Notes: generated by a model from the sequence alone, not told the origin. A stretch of DNA of 64,000 bases from Opisthorchis felineus (GCA_004794785.1 SJOL01007097.1:417982-481981); one strand, 5' to 3'. Shown: positions 48,786 through 60,857, counted from the first letter of the stretch. Numbers and translations are program-made.

Positions 48786-51700
48786 CATGAGTAGTTTACA
48801 CCGTCACATCAGTACATGCAGAATCGTCCTTCTCAGGAGGAATCTCCAAATCGTCAACAGGGCGCGACACGGTGGAACATTGAGGCTGGTGAAGAAATAT
48901 AATGACCCTACTTTATACCATTTACAATGTGAAAATCAGCTTTATTGTCTACGGATGTTACCTTCGCAAATGTTGGGATAACTCATTTGGAAAGCCATGA
49001 CAACCAAAATTACATAAGAGACCTTTGTTTGGGTGTAATATCTGCGTGGTCCAGTTGTGTGTATTTTTACTCTTTCAGACCACGGAGTTCTGAAACATCC
49101 TAAATGTCGTTAAAGACTGGTTTGTTGTGATAGCGGAAGAAGCCACAAACCTCGAAATAATTTTCACATGCGTAGCAAGTAGTGTTTTGTTTTGCAAAGT
49201 GCATTATGCCGGTGTGTGTGTGCGTTTACTAATACAAAGCATAACGGTTTGTCCACCATTTTAAGCAAGAAGTAAGTTCCGGATAGAAAGACCGTCATCA
49301 CGAGAAAGCAACCCCAAGAAACTATTTATATTTAGGTAATTCATAGAATAAAAGTTAACTCCATCAGAAGAGACCAACTTGCAGAAAAAGCTGCTTTTGG
49401 TTGAGCTTCTACACTATTTTTCAAGAGGATATAGGCGTACAGGTATGCCGTTTTAAATAGACAATCATCCAGAAGATGAAGCACGATCGATCCATCCAAG
49501 TGCTCGTGCCACAGCAAGAAACTTTTCTGAGGTCATTTCTTTTCTGTTGAGTGCTACCCAGTGTTCTTTTGTAAGAAACTTAAACAGTAAATAAGACACT
49601 TAAATCTCAACGGACGAGCGCAAGCGATCACACTCAGGACTATCTTCGCAAAACGGATAATTTTAGTGGTTGTATGGTTTTGATCGGGTTAATGCTGATT
49701 TGCCCGCTGGGCTTGGTGGTTGGTTTGCAAGTGCTTCGTCACCAGTGGAGACGTCATAAGCGCGCGCGCTGACGTAGTCCGGTTTTCTCACTTTGATTTT
49801 TCTTTTTGCTCTGGTGGTACAATGACTGTTTCATCCTCCTGGGAATTTCACTGTACCTCCTGCTCTTGACTTCCATTACTGATAAAGTGTCGTTGTTTTT
49901 CGTGGACGGTAGTCCGTCAACTCTGTTTTGAACCTCCTCAGACCTCCCTTTAACTTCAAAGAGTGGTCTTGGCCAGTGGTCAATCAGTCTTTATGGGCTG
50001 CATCTCTTAAGTTGAATTCGAAACCTTAGGTTGGAGGATACACTTGAGTTTTACTGATGGGGTGGCTATGGAAGTTCTTCATCCAGCCGTCATTGTTAAT
50101 GGGTTCTCTGTTTCTTGTGAATCTAATTCCAGTTTCCGACGCTAGCTCATGTTTGGCGAGGGTGTTGGTTATTTTCTCTCTAACTGATGACTCATTTTTG
50201 ACCAATCGCTGCGGGCCACTAGTAGTAAGAAAATTTTCCTGCTTTTCTTGGGACTTTTCTATATTCTCTTGAGTGACTGAGAGAATCGCTGACCATTAAT
50301 TTTACAATATTTCTACCATACTGTCTAGCCAACGTCCAATGCCTGTCCAATTGCGCTTTCACCCGCAGGTTTTAAAGAAGGTAGTCTAATCGTTTTCGCA
50401 AGTAGGTTTGTAGACAGGTGGATTCCTCCAAGCGACAAGCTTGCTTGGACGTTACACGCCGTAATTAGCCTACTGTTGAGGGGAATGTTAGTAGCCCTCG
50501 TTGCGTAGATGCTCATTGGCCTGTCCCCGAACTGAGCAAGTTGGATATCCTTAGGAAACTGAAAACTTGTTTTATCGTACAACTTGTTCATAACTATGAG
50601 AGCCTATTTGTGTGTTTCTGAGGCTTTCAAACATTGAAGTGACGCTTTTAGAGCTGAGGTTATGATTTTGACAAAAACGTTTGAACTTGACCATATTTAT
50701 TATCCCTTTTTACTGTACAAAACAGTTTTTCCGACTGTTCAGCATTTCAATATCAGTGAGTTATTTAAGCTGATTATTTCTAGATCCACCCTAATTACAA
50801 TAAACTTCCACAGAAATATGTTCCATTGTTTTCTGCTCCAAGTAGTATAATTTATTTTCTCATTCGGCCTGATATCCCGCTGGCTCGTCAACAAGCAGTG
50901 CGTGGGATATAACAAAGATTCTACACGTTACGGACAGCGCCAAAAAGTTAGCCTGGAACCCTACAGAGAGCACGCAACTGTACGGATCTCGAGTTTCCAA
51001 CAGAACAGCTGTTCCCATATTCACCGGTGTACTTTAGTGCGATGCCCTCCGTTAAAATGGTCTGTCAGATTCAACGCAACACGTTTTAGGATGTAAATCT
51101 GAGAGGGTGTTAAACTCCCGCAGACATTCGTACACGCACATGTACAATAAGGTACTAACATTGACTTTTTGTGTTCGCATAGTTTTGGTTGTCAAAGTGA
51201 GGTTTCCTTAAAAAGCGCAAAACTCAGACACTTTTCAACACTTTATCGCATGCATCAATAAAATCGTCGCGCAAAAACTCAGCTTGGTGTAAATGACCCA
51301 AATAGAAAATTCTGCTTAGTGTTCATCGACAGCGGTAATAGAAAACTGCGGTAAAAATACTATCATGCATTAGACTAAGAGAGTTGGGAATTATAGGTAA
51401 GATGCTTCTTGTTTAACTATTTTTTTCATGAATCAAAAGGCTCTTTTGTCACTTTACTTCAGTAATACCACGAGTTTCAGGAAGAGGGACCCAAAACATT
51501 ACCATCCGTTTCAATAATATTTTGGAGCATGTAGTCCTGGTAGGTCGTCTAGTCCTTATGAGGATTAGCGAAGGACTGCATGGTAGTCTAACTCCAAGGT
51601 CTCCCCTCATTTGACTCGCTCTGACTTTCATTTTGGTTTCACTGATTCATTATCACAGCTGGAAGAATGTAGTCAAACAAAGCAATGTACGGATTTTATC

Positions 51701-52015
51701 TTGTTCGGAAAAGCGACCATAAGATTGAGCAAAAGTGAGTAGTCATTTACTACCACTACTTAAAAAAGTAAATCCAAGCGATAGATAAGGTGGGGAGAAT
51801 AATGGAGAAAATAAGGGACACTTTCCGTTCGAATACGTGGCACCAACTGTCCCACTCAGATAAGATGACTCCAAACATGTGGACGAATGCTTGGTATAGA
51901 AACACACACACAGATAGACCAGCAACTGAAGAAAGGACAAACAATGCTGGATGCTCTTCAAGGCGCGGTAAGCGCTAGCACAGTCAAGACTCGCACATCA
52001 GGCACAAACTGTCCG
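48786..52015. other. Non-coding, possible decayed coding fragments
   Basis: Apart from the retroposon copy at 49690-49772, the - strand between about 50600 and 49950 gives overlapping partial frames (88 codons at 50591-50325, then others) that look like broken protein sequence. They match no family I know. The 3' UTR of the R2-like element probably extends below 52016 to an unknown point. Confidence 0.4.
49690..49772 (-). repeat. Third, diverged copy of the 135-bp retroposon family
   Basis: On the - strand, blocks GACGTCTCCACTGGTGACGA, CTTGCAAA and AGCCCAGCG match the family core. The spacing and several bases have changed. A short alternating GC run lies at 49759-49770. Confidence 0.5.
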
Positions 52016-52825
52016 TCATACTGAGTCTGGTGTGAGATTCAATGGCAAGAATGTGCACTCAACACCATGTACCAAGCATAAAGTGTCGCAAGTACGCAGG
52101 GAGCCCACAATGGCAAGCAAACACAAGTCACTGACTGTGACCTTAGGAAGTCCCGGCCGAATAACAGCCTTGGTGGATTGAGGAAAGCAGATCCCTCTAT
52201 AAGACATGAGCATCGGTTGGTGGACCAAAAATTCGACATCACAGTCGATCGCACGTAGGGCTGAGAATATGGCGAGGGAACATTCATCAGCACCATACTT
52301 CTTCTTCTTCTCATTCCACACAGTCACTGCGCACCCATTCGAGGCTATGCTTACCTCTATCACAGTTGCTCGGTTCTCCCGAACAGCAATTGGGTCAGAC
52401 TTGATAAAAGACGTTGACGTAGGTGCTCCCAACTCCTCGAAGAAGATGTATCCCAGGCGATGGAGACTTTTTGCGAGTTCCCTTGCAACCCGATTATGAC
52501 GAGCACATCTGACATCATGCTTGATCCAGCAGGACTGCATAATATACACCAAACTCTCCGATTGGTCAAAGTTTCTACGACAGAAGATCGTCTGGCCACC
52601 ATGATCACGCCGAGCGCTTCTAACTCTCGTCCTAAACAGATTGCACCGGAGCTGGATACCGCGGATAAATATCCGAGGAAACACTTGTTCTGGAAATACA
52701 AGCAATCGATTTGAAAGAGGCGAAGCGACCAACTCTCTTAAACCGCGACCGTCAACGCTGTTGTGCAGACTATCACCCCAAGCAGCCACCAGCTCTTCCT
52801 TGGTGTTTACGCATGCACCATGGAC
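52016..52825 (-). pseudogene. R2-like CCHC knuckle and restriction-like endonuclease region
   Basis: This is the continuation of the RT frame after the TGA at 52826-52828. A knuckle-like segment at 52529-52582 reads C-x2-N-x8-Y-x4-C, so two of the four expected zinc ligands (second Cys, His) are replaced. It is followed by CARHNRVARELAKSLHRLG, a typical R2 stretch upstream of the nuclease. The nuclease core has SDPIAV at 52382-52399, where intact elements carry a PD pair, then TVIEVSI with Glu in place of the second Asp. A Lys-rich WNEKKKKYG segment provides the expected lysine. The frame ends at 52016. Motif spacing fits the PD-(D/E)-K fold of R2 endonucleases, which nick the target DNA. The pattern of substitutions suggests an inactive enzyme. 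Confidence 0.75.
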
Positions 52826-53765
52826 TCAGATCTGAAGGCTGAGATCCAGAGCAATCTTGCCAAATGCGGAATCGTTGACTACATTGCGTAGTACTCGGCA
52901 CTGGGTAGAAAAGAGCTTTTCCATACGCACTCTCCGCTGCATCGGGATGGTTGAACTCAGACTTGGGATACCAAGTCCCCCATGTTGTTTACTGGCGTGG
53001 ATGTAGCTGATTGGGGTGTCCTTTGGTAGACGTAGCCAGCCACGAATGGACTGCCTGATGTAGTTGTCCAACCATTTGAGCGTGCTTTGGTGGATTTGGC
53101 CGAGCACGAGCGAATATGTCAGCCTCGGTATCAGGTAGTTCCTCGTGATCTCCATTCTTTGATGCGGCTTCAACGGGGCACGCGTCACCTCATCAAGCAG
53201 TTTGAGCAGATGCTGTCGGTGGTTGAAGACCCCTTTCCCCTTGAATGTAAAGGGAATGCCCAAATATGTTACGGTGTCTGTCGGACCCAGAGGAGTGATG
53301 AGTTCCACGGCGAAGCAAAATGGTTCGACTGAGACTGCTGTCGCCCGATGTTTCCTGTCCCCACAAATCACCATCGCTTTCGTCTTTCGGGCGTTGATCT
53401 TCATACCAGCTCTTCCCAACTCGATCACAACCGTTTCAAGGTTCTCTTCAAGGCGAGCCTGGCTTAATACACACACGACCCAGCCGTCGGTGAAGTCAAA
53501 ACCATCTACTAGGGTGTCATGGAACTGGTATCCTAGACGTGGCACCGATAATCCAAGAACCTCATCCATTGCCATGATTAACAATAATGGGGAGAGTGAC
53601 TCTCACCGCCTCACACCTCTGTGGCAGTGAACCTCGGAATTGAGGAAAACTGCTACAGCATTCCCATAGGATTGTGCAATGTATCGAACAAAGGATGACG
53701 TGCTCCAAAGGCATCGGCAGATTTGGCAGCTGTGTCATTCGAAACCTAATCAAACGCTCTGGCTG
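52826..53765 (-). pseudogene. R2-like reverse transcriptase region, catalytically broken
   Basis: RT block A is readable as ARAFD-stop-VSNDT around 53735-53765, corresponding to the AKAFDSVSHDT type. A one-base frameshift then leads into VRYIAQSYGNA and the block B sequence RGVRR-stop-ESLSPLL (RGVRQGDxLSP in intact elements), followed by MAMDEVLGL. The catalytic FADD box reads FTDG at 53483-53494, so one essential Asp is lost. Past the box the frame is long and well conserved: KINARKTKAMV, YLGIPF, the thumb region, and HGGLGIP near the C-terminal end. It ends at TGA 52826-52828, which is in the same frame as the endonuclease part below it. That identity suggests a single nonsense change rather than a domain boundary. 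Confidence 0.82.
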
Positions 53766-54263
53766 GCTATTCACGTGTTTTACAGCAGAGGGCACCTGTT
53801 TCTAATACTGCTTGGCGTCCAGTGGTAGACCATAGTTGAAATTGTATAGATCCCTTGACGACCCATCGAGCACAGCAGACACTGCATTTTTTCGACTTTG
53901 GTGGTATAGGATCTAGATGGCGGCGTAGTTGACTCAGCGGATCTGCTTTTGGTTGGTCGGGACACGATGGGTTCGCTGACGACGGCGTCGTCAGCACGAG
54001 TGTGGAAATGTCTTAGAGGCGTGGAGGTCCAGAAGTGACGGGACTTGATACGGTATCACGACTGTGAACTGCAACCCTCGGGCAAATGCCAGAATTTCAA
54101 CACTGGTAAGCGAATTCTCAGCATTGGATTCCAAGGGTGTCATGGCACAATCCACGTTTTGTTTAAACCATGCGCTATAGTCACCAGCTTCGGACGACCG
54201 GGCCACTGGTTGACCGGTGGTTTGGTCTGGGCCACTAGATGATGATCCGTCCAATTGTGCTTG

Positions 54264-54416
54264 CCACTTAAGCACCGGTAACCTGGTTTTGATGCTGATA
54301 GTCGGTCGACCAGGAAAATACTGCCCCAATCTCATGAATAGCGCGGTTTGCGTGGAACAAAACGGGTATAAATTGTTATCCAGGCGCAAGAGTATTTGCA
54401 ACTCTTGTTGGGACCA
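54264..54416 (-). pseudogene. R2-like N-terminal Myb-like DNA-binding region
   Basis: In the frame that runs from 54449 down to 53991, the peptide begins HWSQQELQILLRLDNN and reaches LGQYFPGRPTISIKTRL before a second Trp. This pattern (Trp, acidic/Gln-rich helix, FPGRP/T...IKxRL, Trp) matches the Myb-like fold that follows the zinc finger(s) in R2 N-termini and contributes to DNA target binding. Upstream on the same strand (about 54490-54533) a weak CANTERKFRS reading could be the remains of a CCHH zinc finger. That part is speculative. Confidence 0.6.
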
Positions 54417-55139
54417 GTGAACACCGGAATTCTTCACCCGGTCGGGCACTCAGATTACTGCTACTTCTACTCCAAAAAATGGCGGATCAGATCGGAACTT
54501 CCTTTCTGTGTTTGCAAATTCGTAGCTAGCATCATACAACTTGTCCCTTGCCTACATTCTCATTTTCAAAAAGATTTTTGAGGTACTATGCTATAAGCAT
54601 TCCAACTCTCTTCACCCTATTGAACGAGGATGATTACTATGTGCCCCGTGAGACCAAAAACGAACTGCTACTGTTTCACGCTGTTCGTTATTGGGGTTTC
54701 AACATATTTTGGGCACGAAATGAACAAGGCATTAGTGCCACAAAATCCCACGGATAAAAAATAAATTTTCCTGACACATCTACCATACTGATAAACCAAA
54801 TCTTTGGCTCACTTGCCTTACTTGGGTTGCGGCGATTCTTGGAGGGACTATACAATGTAAGAGTTTCCATCGGCCAAACAAAAATGCCCTTCCATTATAA
54901 TGATCCCTCCAGGGTAGTCAAATAGACCATTGAACTCTAGGCTTCAGCACAGCTCAGTAAAGTCTAATTTATCAGACGTCGACCAAAACCAGAAACAGGC
55001 CTAATTAACCTCTAGCCATATATCATCCATTGTGAAACCCTGTTCACGTTATTCTTGTTTGAACAGTTCTCTTGCCGTCTTGACATAATTATTCTAATGA
55101 ATCCACAACAAAGGATGAAAGCACTGTATTCATTCTTCG

Positions 55140-55398
55140 CTCTTACTGGAGCTCACCAGCAGCACATCCTTGGCTGTACCGGGGTTTGAACTCCGGACAT
55201 TTGACATGCGATGTGAACCTGTTACCACTAACCCAACAGAGCACGCTGAACGCACCTGAGTTATCACGTCCGAACAAGCGAAAGTCTTTACACCTGAGCG
55301 ACGTTATGGTTTTGGCCGAAGCCTCGAACGATGATGCATTTGCTGTCATGGTTATGTCTAGATGATTGGCCTAACCACCGGTTAGCTCGCGCCTTGTC
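55140..55398 (-). repeat. Dispersed repeat with an internal tRNA-like segment, copy 2
   Basis: On the - strand this contains a tRNA-like stretch with an A-box-like GGGTTAGTGGTAACAGG and a B-box-like GGAGTTCAAACCCC, followed by GGTACAGCCAAGG. It aligns over about 250 bp with 38030-38285. Shared blocks on the + strand include TCCTTGGC, GAACTCCG, ACATTTGACATGCGA/ACATATGACTTGCGA, GTTACC, CGAACAAG/TGAACAAG and GATTGGCC. Because homology continues on both sides of the tRNA-like part, the element may be a SINE whose head is preceded by other sequence, or a longer repeat carrying a tRNA-like module. Confidence 0.65.
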
Positions 55399-58300
55399 AT
55401 ACATCATGATTTGTGTCGCACACCAGCCATGGAATCACCCACCTGTACGTAAAGTTCAGTTGTTAAGTCCATTGGACAGTGCATGTAACTCATAGAGCTG
55501 AGCTTAACTTATGAGCATCCGAACATCCCATAGCTAAACATAAATCAATCTCCATGTCAAACAGTTTTATTTTTTAAGCTTCTGGTCCTTGTTGGTGTGT
55601 AATACGGTCGAAACTGTCATACTTTTACGGCCTTTCGTTTTTTGGGCCTGTACATCTCACTAATCAACAGAATGCTGAAGTTGGTGGAACTGGTACAAAG
55701 TGGCCATTTCAAGTGTTAGGTTCCTTTTCATCTGGAGAAAATCGGGGGGCTGGAGGCACTGCACAACACATACCATCAATCCACTAGCTTATACGAAATA
55801 TTGTTTGCTTATTTCGACAGAATAACCCAAAAGTGAATGTTGCTTATGATCGTGAAAACTGCAGTCAAAATCTGGGAATCGGTTATCCGAATTACATCTC
55901 AGACGCATTCGTCGACTACATTGTCCAATTATGCAAATTAATGTGGCCGAAGTTTGAAGAACTCTGAATTAAAAATTATTATAAACTTGCTAAGTAACTG
56001 ACTTGGACGATACGTGTTAGGATTTACATGTTTCAAATTTAAAACAATGCGCACAAATTTAATATATAATGATTAATTCTACATACAATACTTGCAAAAG
56101 TTCATGCAAGCCTCCGCCAGAATCAAAAGTGAACCAAGCGTACCCTAAATACACAAGCCGCCCTTTTAGTGAACAGGATTTGGAGAAAGTTTGACTGCAA
56201 GTTTGTTCCACCTGGTTAGTGAGTAGGGCCTACACCATGTGCGCCACCAAATGCAATCTTCCACCTGGCGACACAGTCTCTAGTACGACCAATGCTTACG
56301 TTTCCAAAATGTCTCCATATAATTTGCTTCCAAATATCGCTCCGACCTCTCTCAAATTGGACAGGCGACCGACTTTACGCCAGGGTACGAGATTCTGGTT
56401 CTGTGAGCAATATGGTTCGGCAAACATTCATATCCCAGCCTTGTAGAAGTGGCTAAACAGGGATCAAACGTAGGGCGCGAATACGCATAAACACGTCGAG
56501 ACACACAACTAAGCACGCAGCTTACTTTAGTTCGTGTGGATCAGCTTCTAAGCCTCAAACCGGACAAGACTTCGCATGTACCTGCCTCACATGGTGTTTT
56601 GTGCCTGCCTAATGGTCGTTTCTGCCGCCTGAGCAGCATTGACACAAAACCACCCGTCGGTTTTAATGGTAATGCGCATGGTTGGTCTTAGTCATCTATC
56701 GTGCCATAATGGTAGATGACACAGTTAAGTTAAGAATTTGGGTGCATTGACGCATGCAGCTAATGAGTGGTACTCAGCTGATATATGGTCAGAATTCATT
56801 GGTCATTTCAACTGTGAAGATTGCACGAGAATGGGTTTTATGGCGTGAACAGAACATTACATGGTCACATACGACTTGAACAAAGAAGGCGCATTAATTA
56901 GTGTTTCATATACTGGGGCTTCAAACGTTTTATGCATCAAATGACTGGACGGAAAAAGTGATAAAAACTGGGCAAAAAGCGTACGTCAACGAAAATAATT
57001 GAGGAAATATTTTTTTGGTTATGCGAATGGGATGAACCGGAGTGCATCTCCATTGCTAATGAAACTGGTATTTACTACAGTGTGCTGCGGTCCAGATTTC
57101 TCCGGGCAAACTTAGATTAGCTAGCTAGCATTGATATCATCCTAGCAACCTTACCAGAGTGCTTGTGAGATGTAGTTATGACCGGCGGAAAGTTGAAGCA
57201 CCACATGGTTGGAATAATTGACGTAGCAGGGCACAAAGGAATTGAAGGCAACCTCAAAAGAAAAGCGCAGATGACGTCAAAAATGTCTGCTGGCTGAGTC
57301 TGCTAAGATAAACAAATTTAGGGCTCGAAGCAGAGTGCGTTTTCTATCGTTGGATGCCTGCATAGCACAACCTCCGTTATAAGTGGCTGATGTCAAGTTG
57401 GCCTACGTCCTCACGATACCACTACGTCGGTGTCACACAACCTCTGAGGCTTCACTACACTTACAGTGGTCTGAATCACCTATTACATCCAAAAAACCAC
57501 GTGGCTAGTGAACACAAATCTCTTGTTGGGTCAGCGGTGCTGCCAATTCAGGGTTATATCCCAAAAATGCGTGTGCTGTCTTGATACCTTTCCCATCGTC
57601 AACATACATGCATTCGGTGCAGTTGTTCTGTATAAAAAACCATTCCTATCTCTAACCTTTTAAAGCTAGGCTCATTCCGCTGGGTTCTTTGTGAGGCAAA
57701 GCTTCTATTGTTCCACTGATGCGTTCGGAACTTCAAAAAAATGTTGAGGTTGTTGTTGAAACCTTTGGCCACGACTTGGAGACAGTTTATATCACTCGCT
57801 GATGACCCAAACATGGAGGAATAGATTTCATGAGACGGGCTGCAGACATCTACCCTTTTTAAATATCTGAACTCAAGGTGTCAACAGTGACTTGAATTCT
57901 GGAACGCGTGATGAACTCAGAAGCTTTAAGCAAGAGTTCTGTCACCTTCTTTTACAGTTTCAGATAATAAGAAATCATGCCAGGGAGGTAGGACAATCCG
58001 GTTTTGGTAACAATCTCTAAAAATCATTCAAATTAATGCATCATCAAAAAGCCGACTAGCGAAAAATGGCGTGGAATCAAACCGATATTAGTCCATTTTT
58101 CACGAAGCAGTTAAAAATGTTGGTTCTTTCAGTATATAGCAATCTGTAACCAACACAGACTTTAGCCCAGCAATCAGCGCTAACAAAAATCCGCACCATG
58201 CAGCATGTTTACTGGTCGTCACGCAACATGTGTTTTCTGACATACTATTTTTAAGAGGTTAAAACGAGGAATTATAGTAGGCAGCTGAAGATAGCAGTAC

Positions 58301-58499
58301 TTTTTGTTAGAAACACAAATGTATTATTATGTGTGAAACTCGCAAGTGGTGAAATTCTCACTGATTTTTCTAAAATATAGTTTCTTCCAAGTACAGCTGC
58401 CGAATATGGTTGACTGTTCCAGAGTTGTGCTGAAGTGAGAGCATTTTCCCTGGCAAATTTTGGCCGTCTTCCAATTTAAAAACCAGCTAGTCTGCTCGT
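55399..58499. other. Non-coding, contains the RNase H-like remnant
   Basis: The - strand of 56219-56446 gives a nearly open reading (WKQIIWRHFGNVSIGRTRD) that could derive from a transposon. It has an in-frame stop and no recognised domain. Otherwise nothing was seen. Confidence 0.4.
57178..57276 (+). pseudogene. Possible LINE RNase H remnant
   Basis: The frame starting near ATG 57205 reads MVGIIDVAGHKGIEGNLKRK. It resembles the WVPGHxGIxGNExAD signature of RNase H domains found in several LINE clades (R1, I, LOA). The frame carries stops a few codons upstream and downstream, and no matching reverse transcriptase was found around it. If real, it is a small decayed fragment. The match is short, so chance remains possible. 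Confidence 0.33.
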
Positions 58500-58695
58500 G
58501 TTTACCTCACTATACCAAGGGAAAGGTATTTTTTCTTAGTAGAGTACTACTAGTAAGGTCACTGAAAACTCATCGACAGTCCATCACCGATTTCACTCTT
58601 GTTGGGACTCATCAGGTAGACGCAGTCTCCGAGTTTTCAGCAACTTTATGAGCAGTATTCCTTTAGGCGAATTTACTGCGATATTTCGGATACCG
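58500..58695. mobile_element. Foldback/MITE-like element, copy 2
   Basis: The left end TACTACTAGTAAGGTCACTG continues into AAAACTCATCGACAGTCC. A middle part follows (CTTGTTGGGACTCATCAGGT), and the right end is the inverted terminal sequence GAGTTTTCAGCAACTTTATG then AGCAGTATTCC. The region just beyond the right end (GAATTTACTGCGATATTTCG) is inverted-homologous to sequence left of copy 1, so the terminal inverted repeats are longer than the obvious 38 bp. Confidence 0.65.
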
Positions 58696-59139
58696 TACCA
58701 ACTGAAACACTAGGCGGACTTTGTGGGGCACATCTAGTTGAAGAATATTATGGACGAGAGTTTCAGCTGGGATTCAGCTGAATCCCCTACTAAAACCAAG
58801 TCGGCATGCAAATGAGCGCACTTTGCGAAAAAGGTAATGATGTCTTTTGCTGAATAAGCGTCATCCTAATTTTTCAAGTATTCAAGCTTTTTGGACTTGA
58901 ATTCTGTAGTTAAATGTAAGCAAAAACATGTTTTTATTCATGATAATCATAACTATATTATAGGACGGCATTTTCGAATTCCTTACAGAGGGAAAACCTG
59001 ACATTTCATGCTGGTCATTTATTCTGGCCATTTATTAAACTGTATATCCAATTCACAGAATTCCCAACAGACACTTGCATAAAAATTCAGTTGTTGTCGA
59101 CACAGTTATATGAAATATATGACTCGTTTCCTTTTACCG

Positions 59140-59235
59140 GTTGAATGAGTCGGAACGAAGGATTTCGAACTGGAATGTGTTCGGAGTCAGTCCGATATGT
59201 ATATCACTTCTTGCCCTCTGGCTAATCCTGAACCG
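59140..59235 (-). repeat. Possible tRNA-derived SINE fragment
   Basis: On the - strand an A-box match TAGCCAGAGGG and a B-box match AGTTCGAAATCC lie at the normal tRNA spacing of about 50 bases (59171-59225 region). No cloverleaf acceptor pairing or second copy was confirmed, so this is a candidate only. Confidence 0.35.
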
Positions 59236-60857
59236 TGGCCGGTAGCACGGCAGAACTGTATCCCCTAGGGACAAGGTGGGGGAGGGGATAGAAAGAAACA
59301 GAACACTCTCGGTCGTTTTACTGCTGATACCTAATCAGTTGAATGCTTGCTGTTTTGCTGCTCAACTACTTGTCGGTCTTGTGGAATTGACAGGGTTCAT
59401 GGCTAAGTTTCGAGGATCTCTCGAATCGTGATCTATTAAAGTCCCCTACCCCATCCCCACACTCCCCGAACTCCAGTGCTCACACTCATACATACGTACT
59501 TACAGTCACACAGTAACAGCCGTGTCACACAACCGTTTTAGCCAACTTCTCCAACCTAATCGAAACACAATCAGAGATTTGCTCTGTCCGGTTGCCCACT
59601 AAGCGAGAAGCTAATTTATCATATCAAATTCCATCGGATTAATTACATCATATCCCTGAAAGCATTTGCTTGCATATCATTAGCTAGTGAGTAGGTGGGT
59701 GAAGGGGGTGGTCGTGTGTACAAGACTAACTGCAATAACAGAAATAGGATTGGAGCACTTTGATCAAAAAGGCATAAATGCCGACAAGTGAATGTGTGGC
59801 ATCGAAAACAAAAAATACATTGTATTATATATGTACGTACCAAGAAGTTGTCTGTGTAATATTTTACAACATACGTATCATTACTCAGTATGTAATACAA
59901 GGACTTTTTCACAAATACTAGATGTGTGCGTTCGCGCGTAAGTTTGCTTAAAATACCGCAAAAGTCTCAAGCTGGTAGCAGACAGCTAAAACTGTTCAGT
60001 TTTAAGCCATCTGGGGACTGTACTTGAGCTTAATTCGATGCGTCGACTAGCTACCACAACTGTTGTAGCTACTTCCAGTGAGAAGGTTAGCGGTTCTTTG
60101 TATGAAAACTCTTATTGACGCAACTGTCAATGGCACCAACGTACATCGTATACATCTTGTGTTGGTAAGAACTACTTAGATGCTGTTTGCCCAAAAGTGC
60201 TCTCATGGGTTACCAGAACTCCCTTTGTTATTCGCAGTGAGTACCCAGATCAATCTATCCTTACTATTCACCATAGTTATTTCAACGAAATAGGAGTTAG
60301 GCTGGTGAAATGTAAATGGTTAAAAGCTTTTCCCGGAGATTTGCACTGTCTGATGTATCAACTGGTCCGTAAGCCACAAAAGACAGAATAGCAACCGGAT
60401 CTTTGTTTGTGCCTTCAGCAAATTTCGATAAGGTCGCTTTCCAATCTGGATAACCAAGGCTCATTCGCGTGCTCTCGTGAAGTAGCAGTCAAGCACAATT
60501 GTTCAGTGTGCCGCACGTTTACGATGCAAAACTCGTTACAGACGAAGAAATGTAATACCGCCTAGTTCGACTAAAATCGAAATACTACATCTTTCTTGGT
60601 GTTATCTAACAAGACTATTCACACCAGGACAGGGAAATAAAGAGTAATGACCCAAGAGTGGGCGAATAGAATTTTATTAAATTTCGAGCTTAAGTGATGT
60701 AAATCACATCTCGATTTGCTTTGGTGAAAGCGCCATCAACGAACTCCAGTTTAGGTGTGCCAGCCGTGAATTGCGGTATACTTCCTTCAAGCTTCCTTCC
60801 TTCCTACCCATCCTAGCGAATTTTCATTCAGTGTAAAGGAGACCATTTCCTCACACA

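Larger units (their letters stand above)
52016..54533 (-). mobile_element. Decayed R2-clade non-LTR retrotransposon
   Basis: Read on the - strand from high to low coordinates, this element shows the domain order of R2 retrotransposons: a Myb-like DNA-binding region (54264-54416), reverse transcriptase blocks (about 53765-52830), a decayed CCHC knuckle (52529-52582) and a restriction-like endonuclease (about 52400-52300). R2 elements normally copy themselves by target-primed reverse transcription into a fixed site in 28S rRNA genes. No rRNA-like sequence was recognised on either side. The copy is dead: it has in-frame stops at 53746-53748, 53603-53605 and 52826-52828, a frameshift near 53690, and a probable internal deletion between the Myb-like region and RT block A, where the early RT blocks are missing. 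The outer limits are those of recognisable coding homology; UTRs were not defined. Confidence 0.82.

Noticed and set aside
52206..53630. Several + strand frames of 64-142 codons over the R2-like region.
   Set aside because: They are antisense shadows of the conserved - strand R2 frames.
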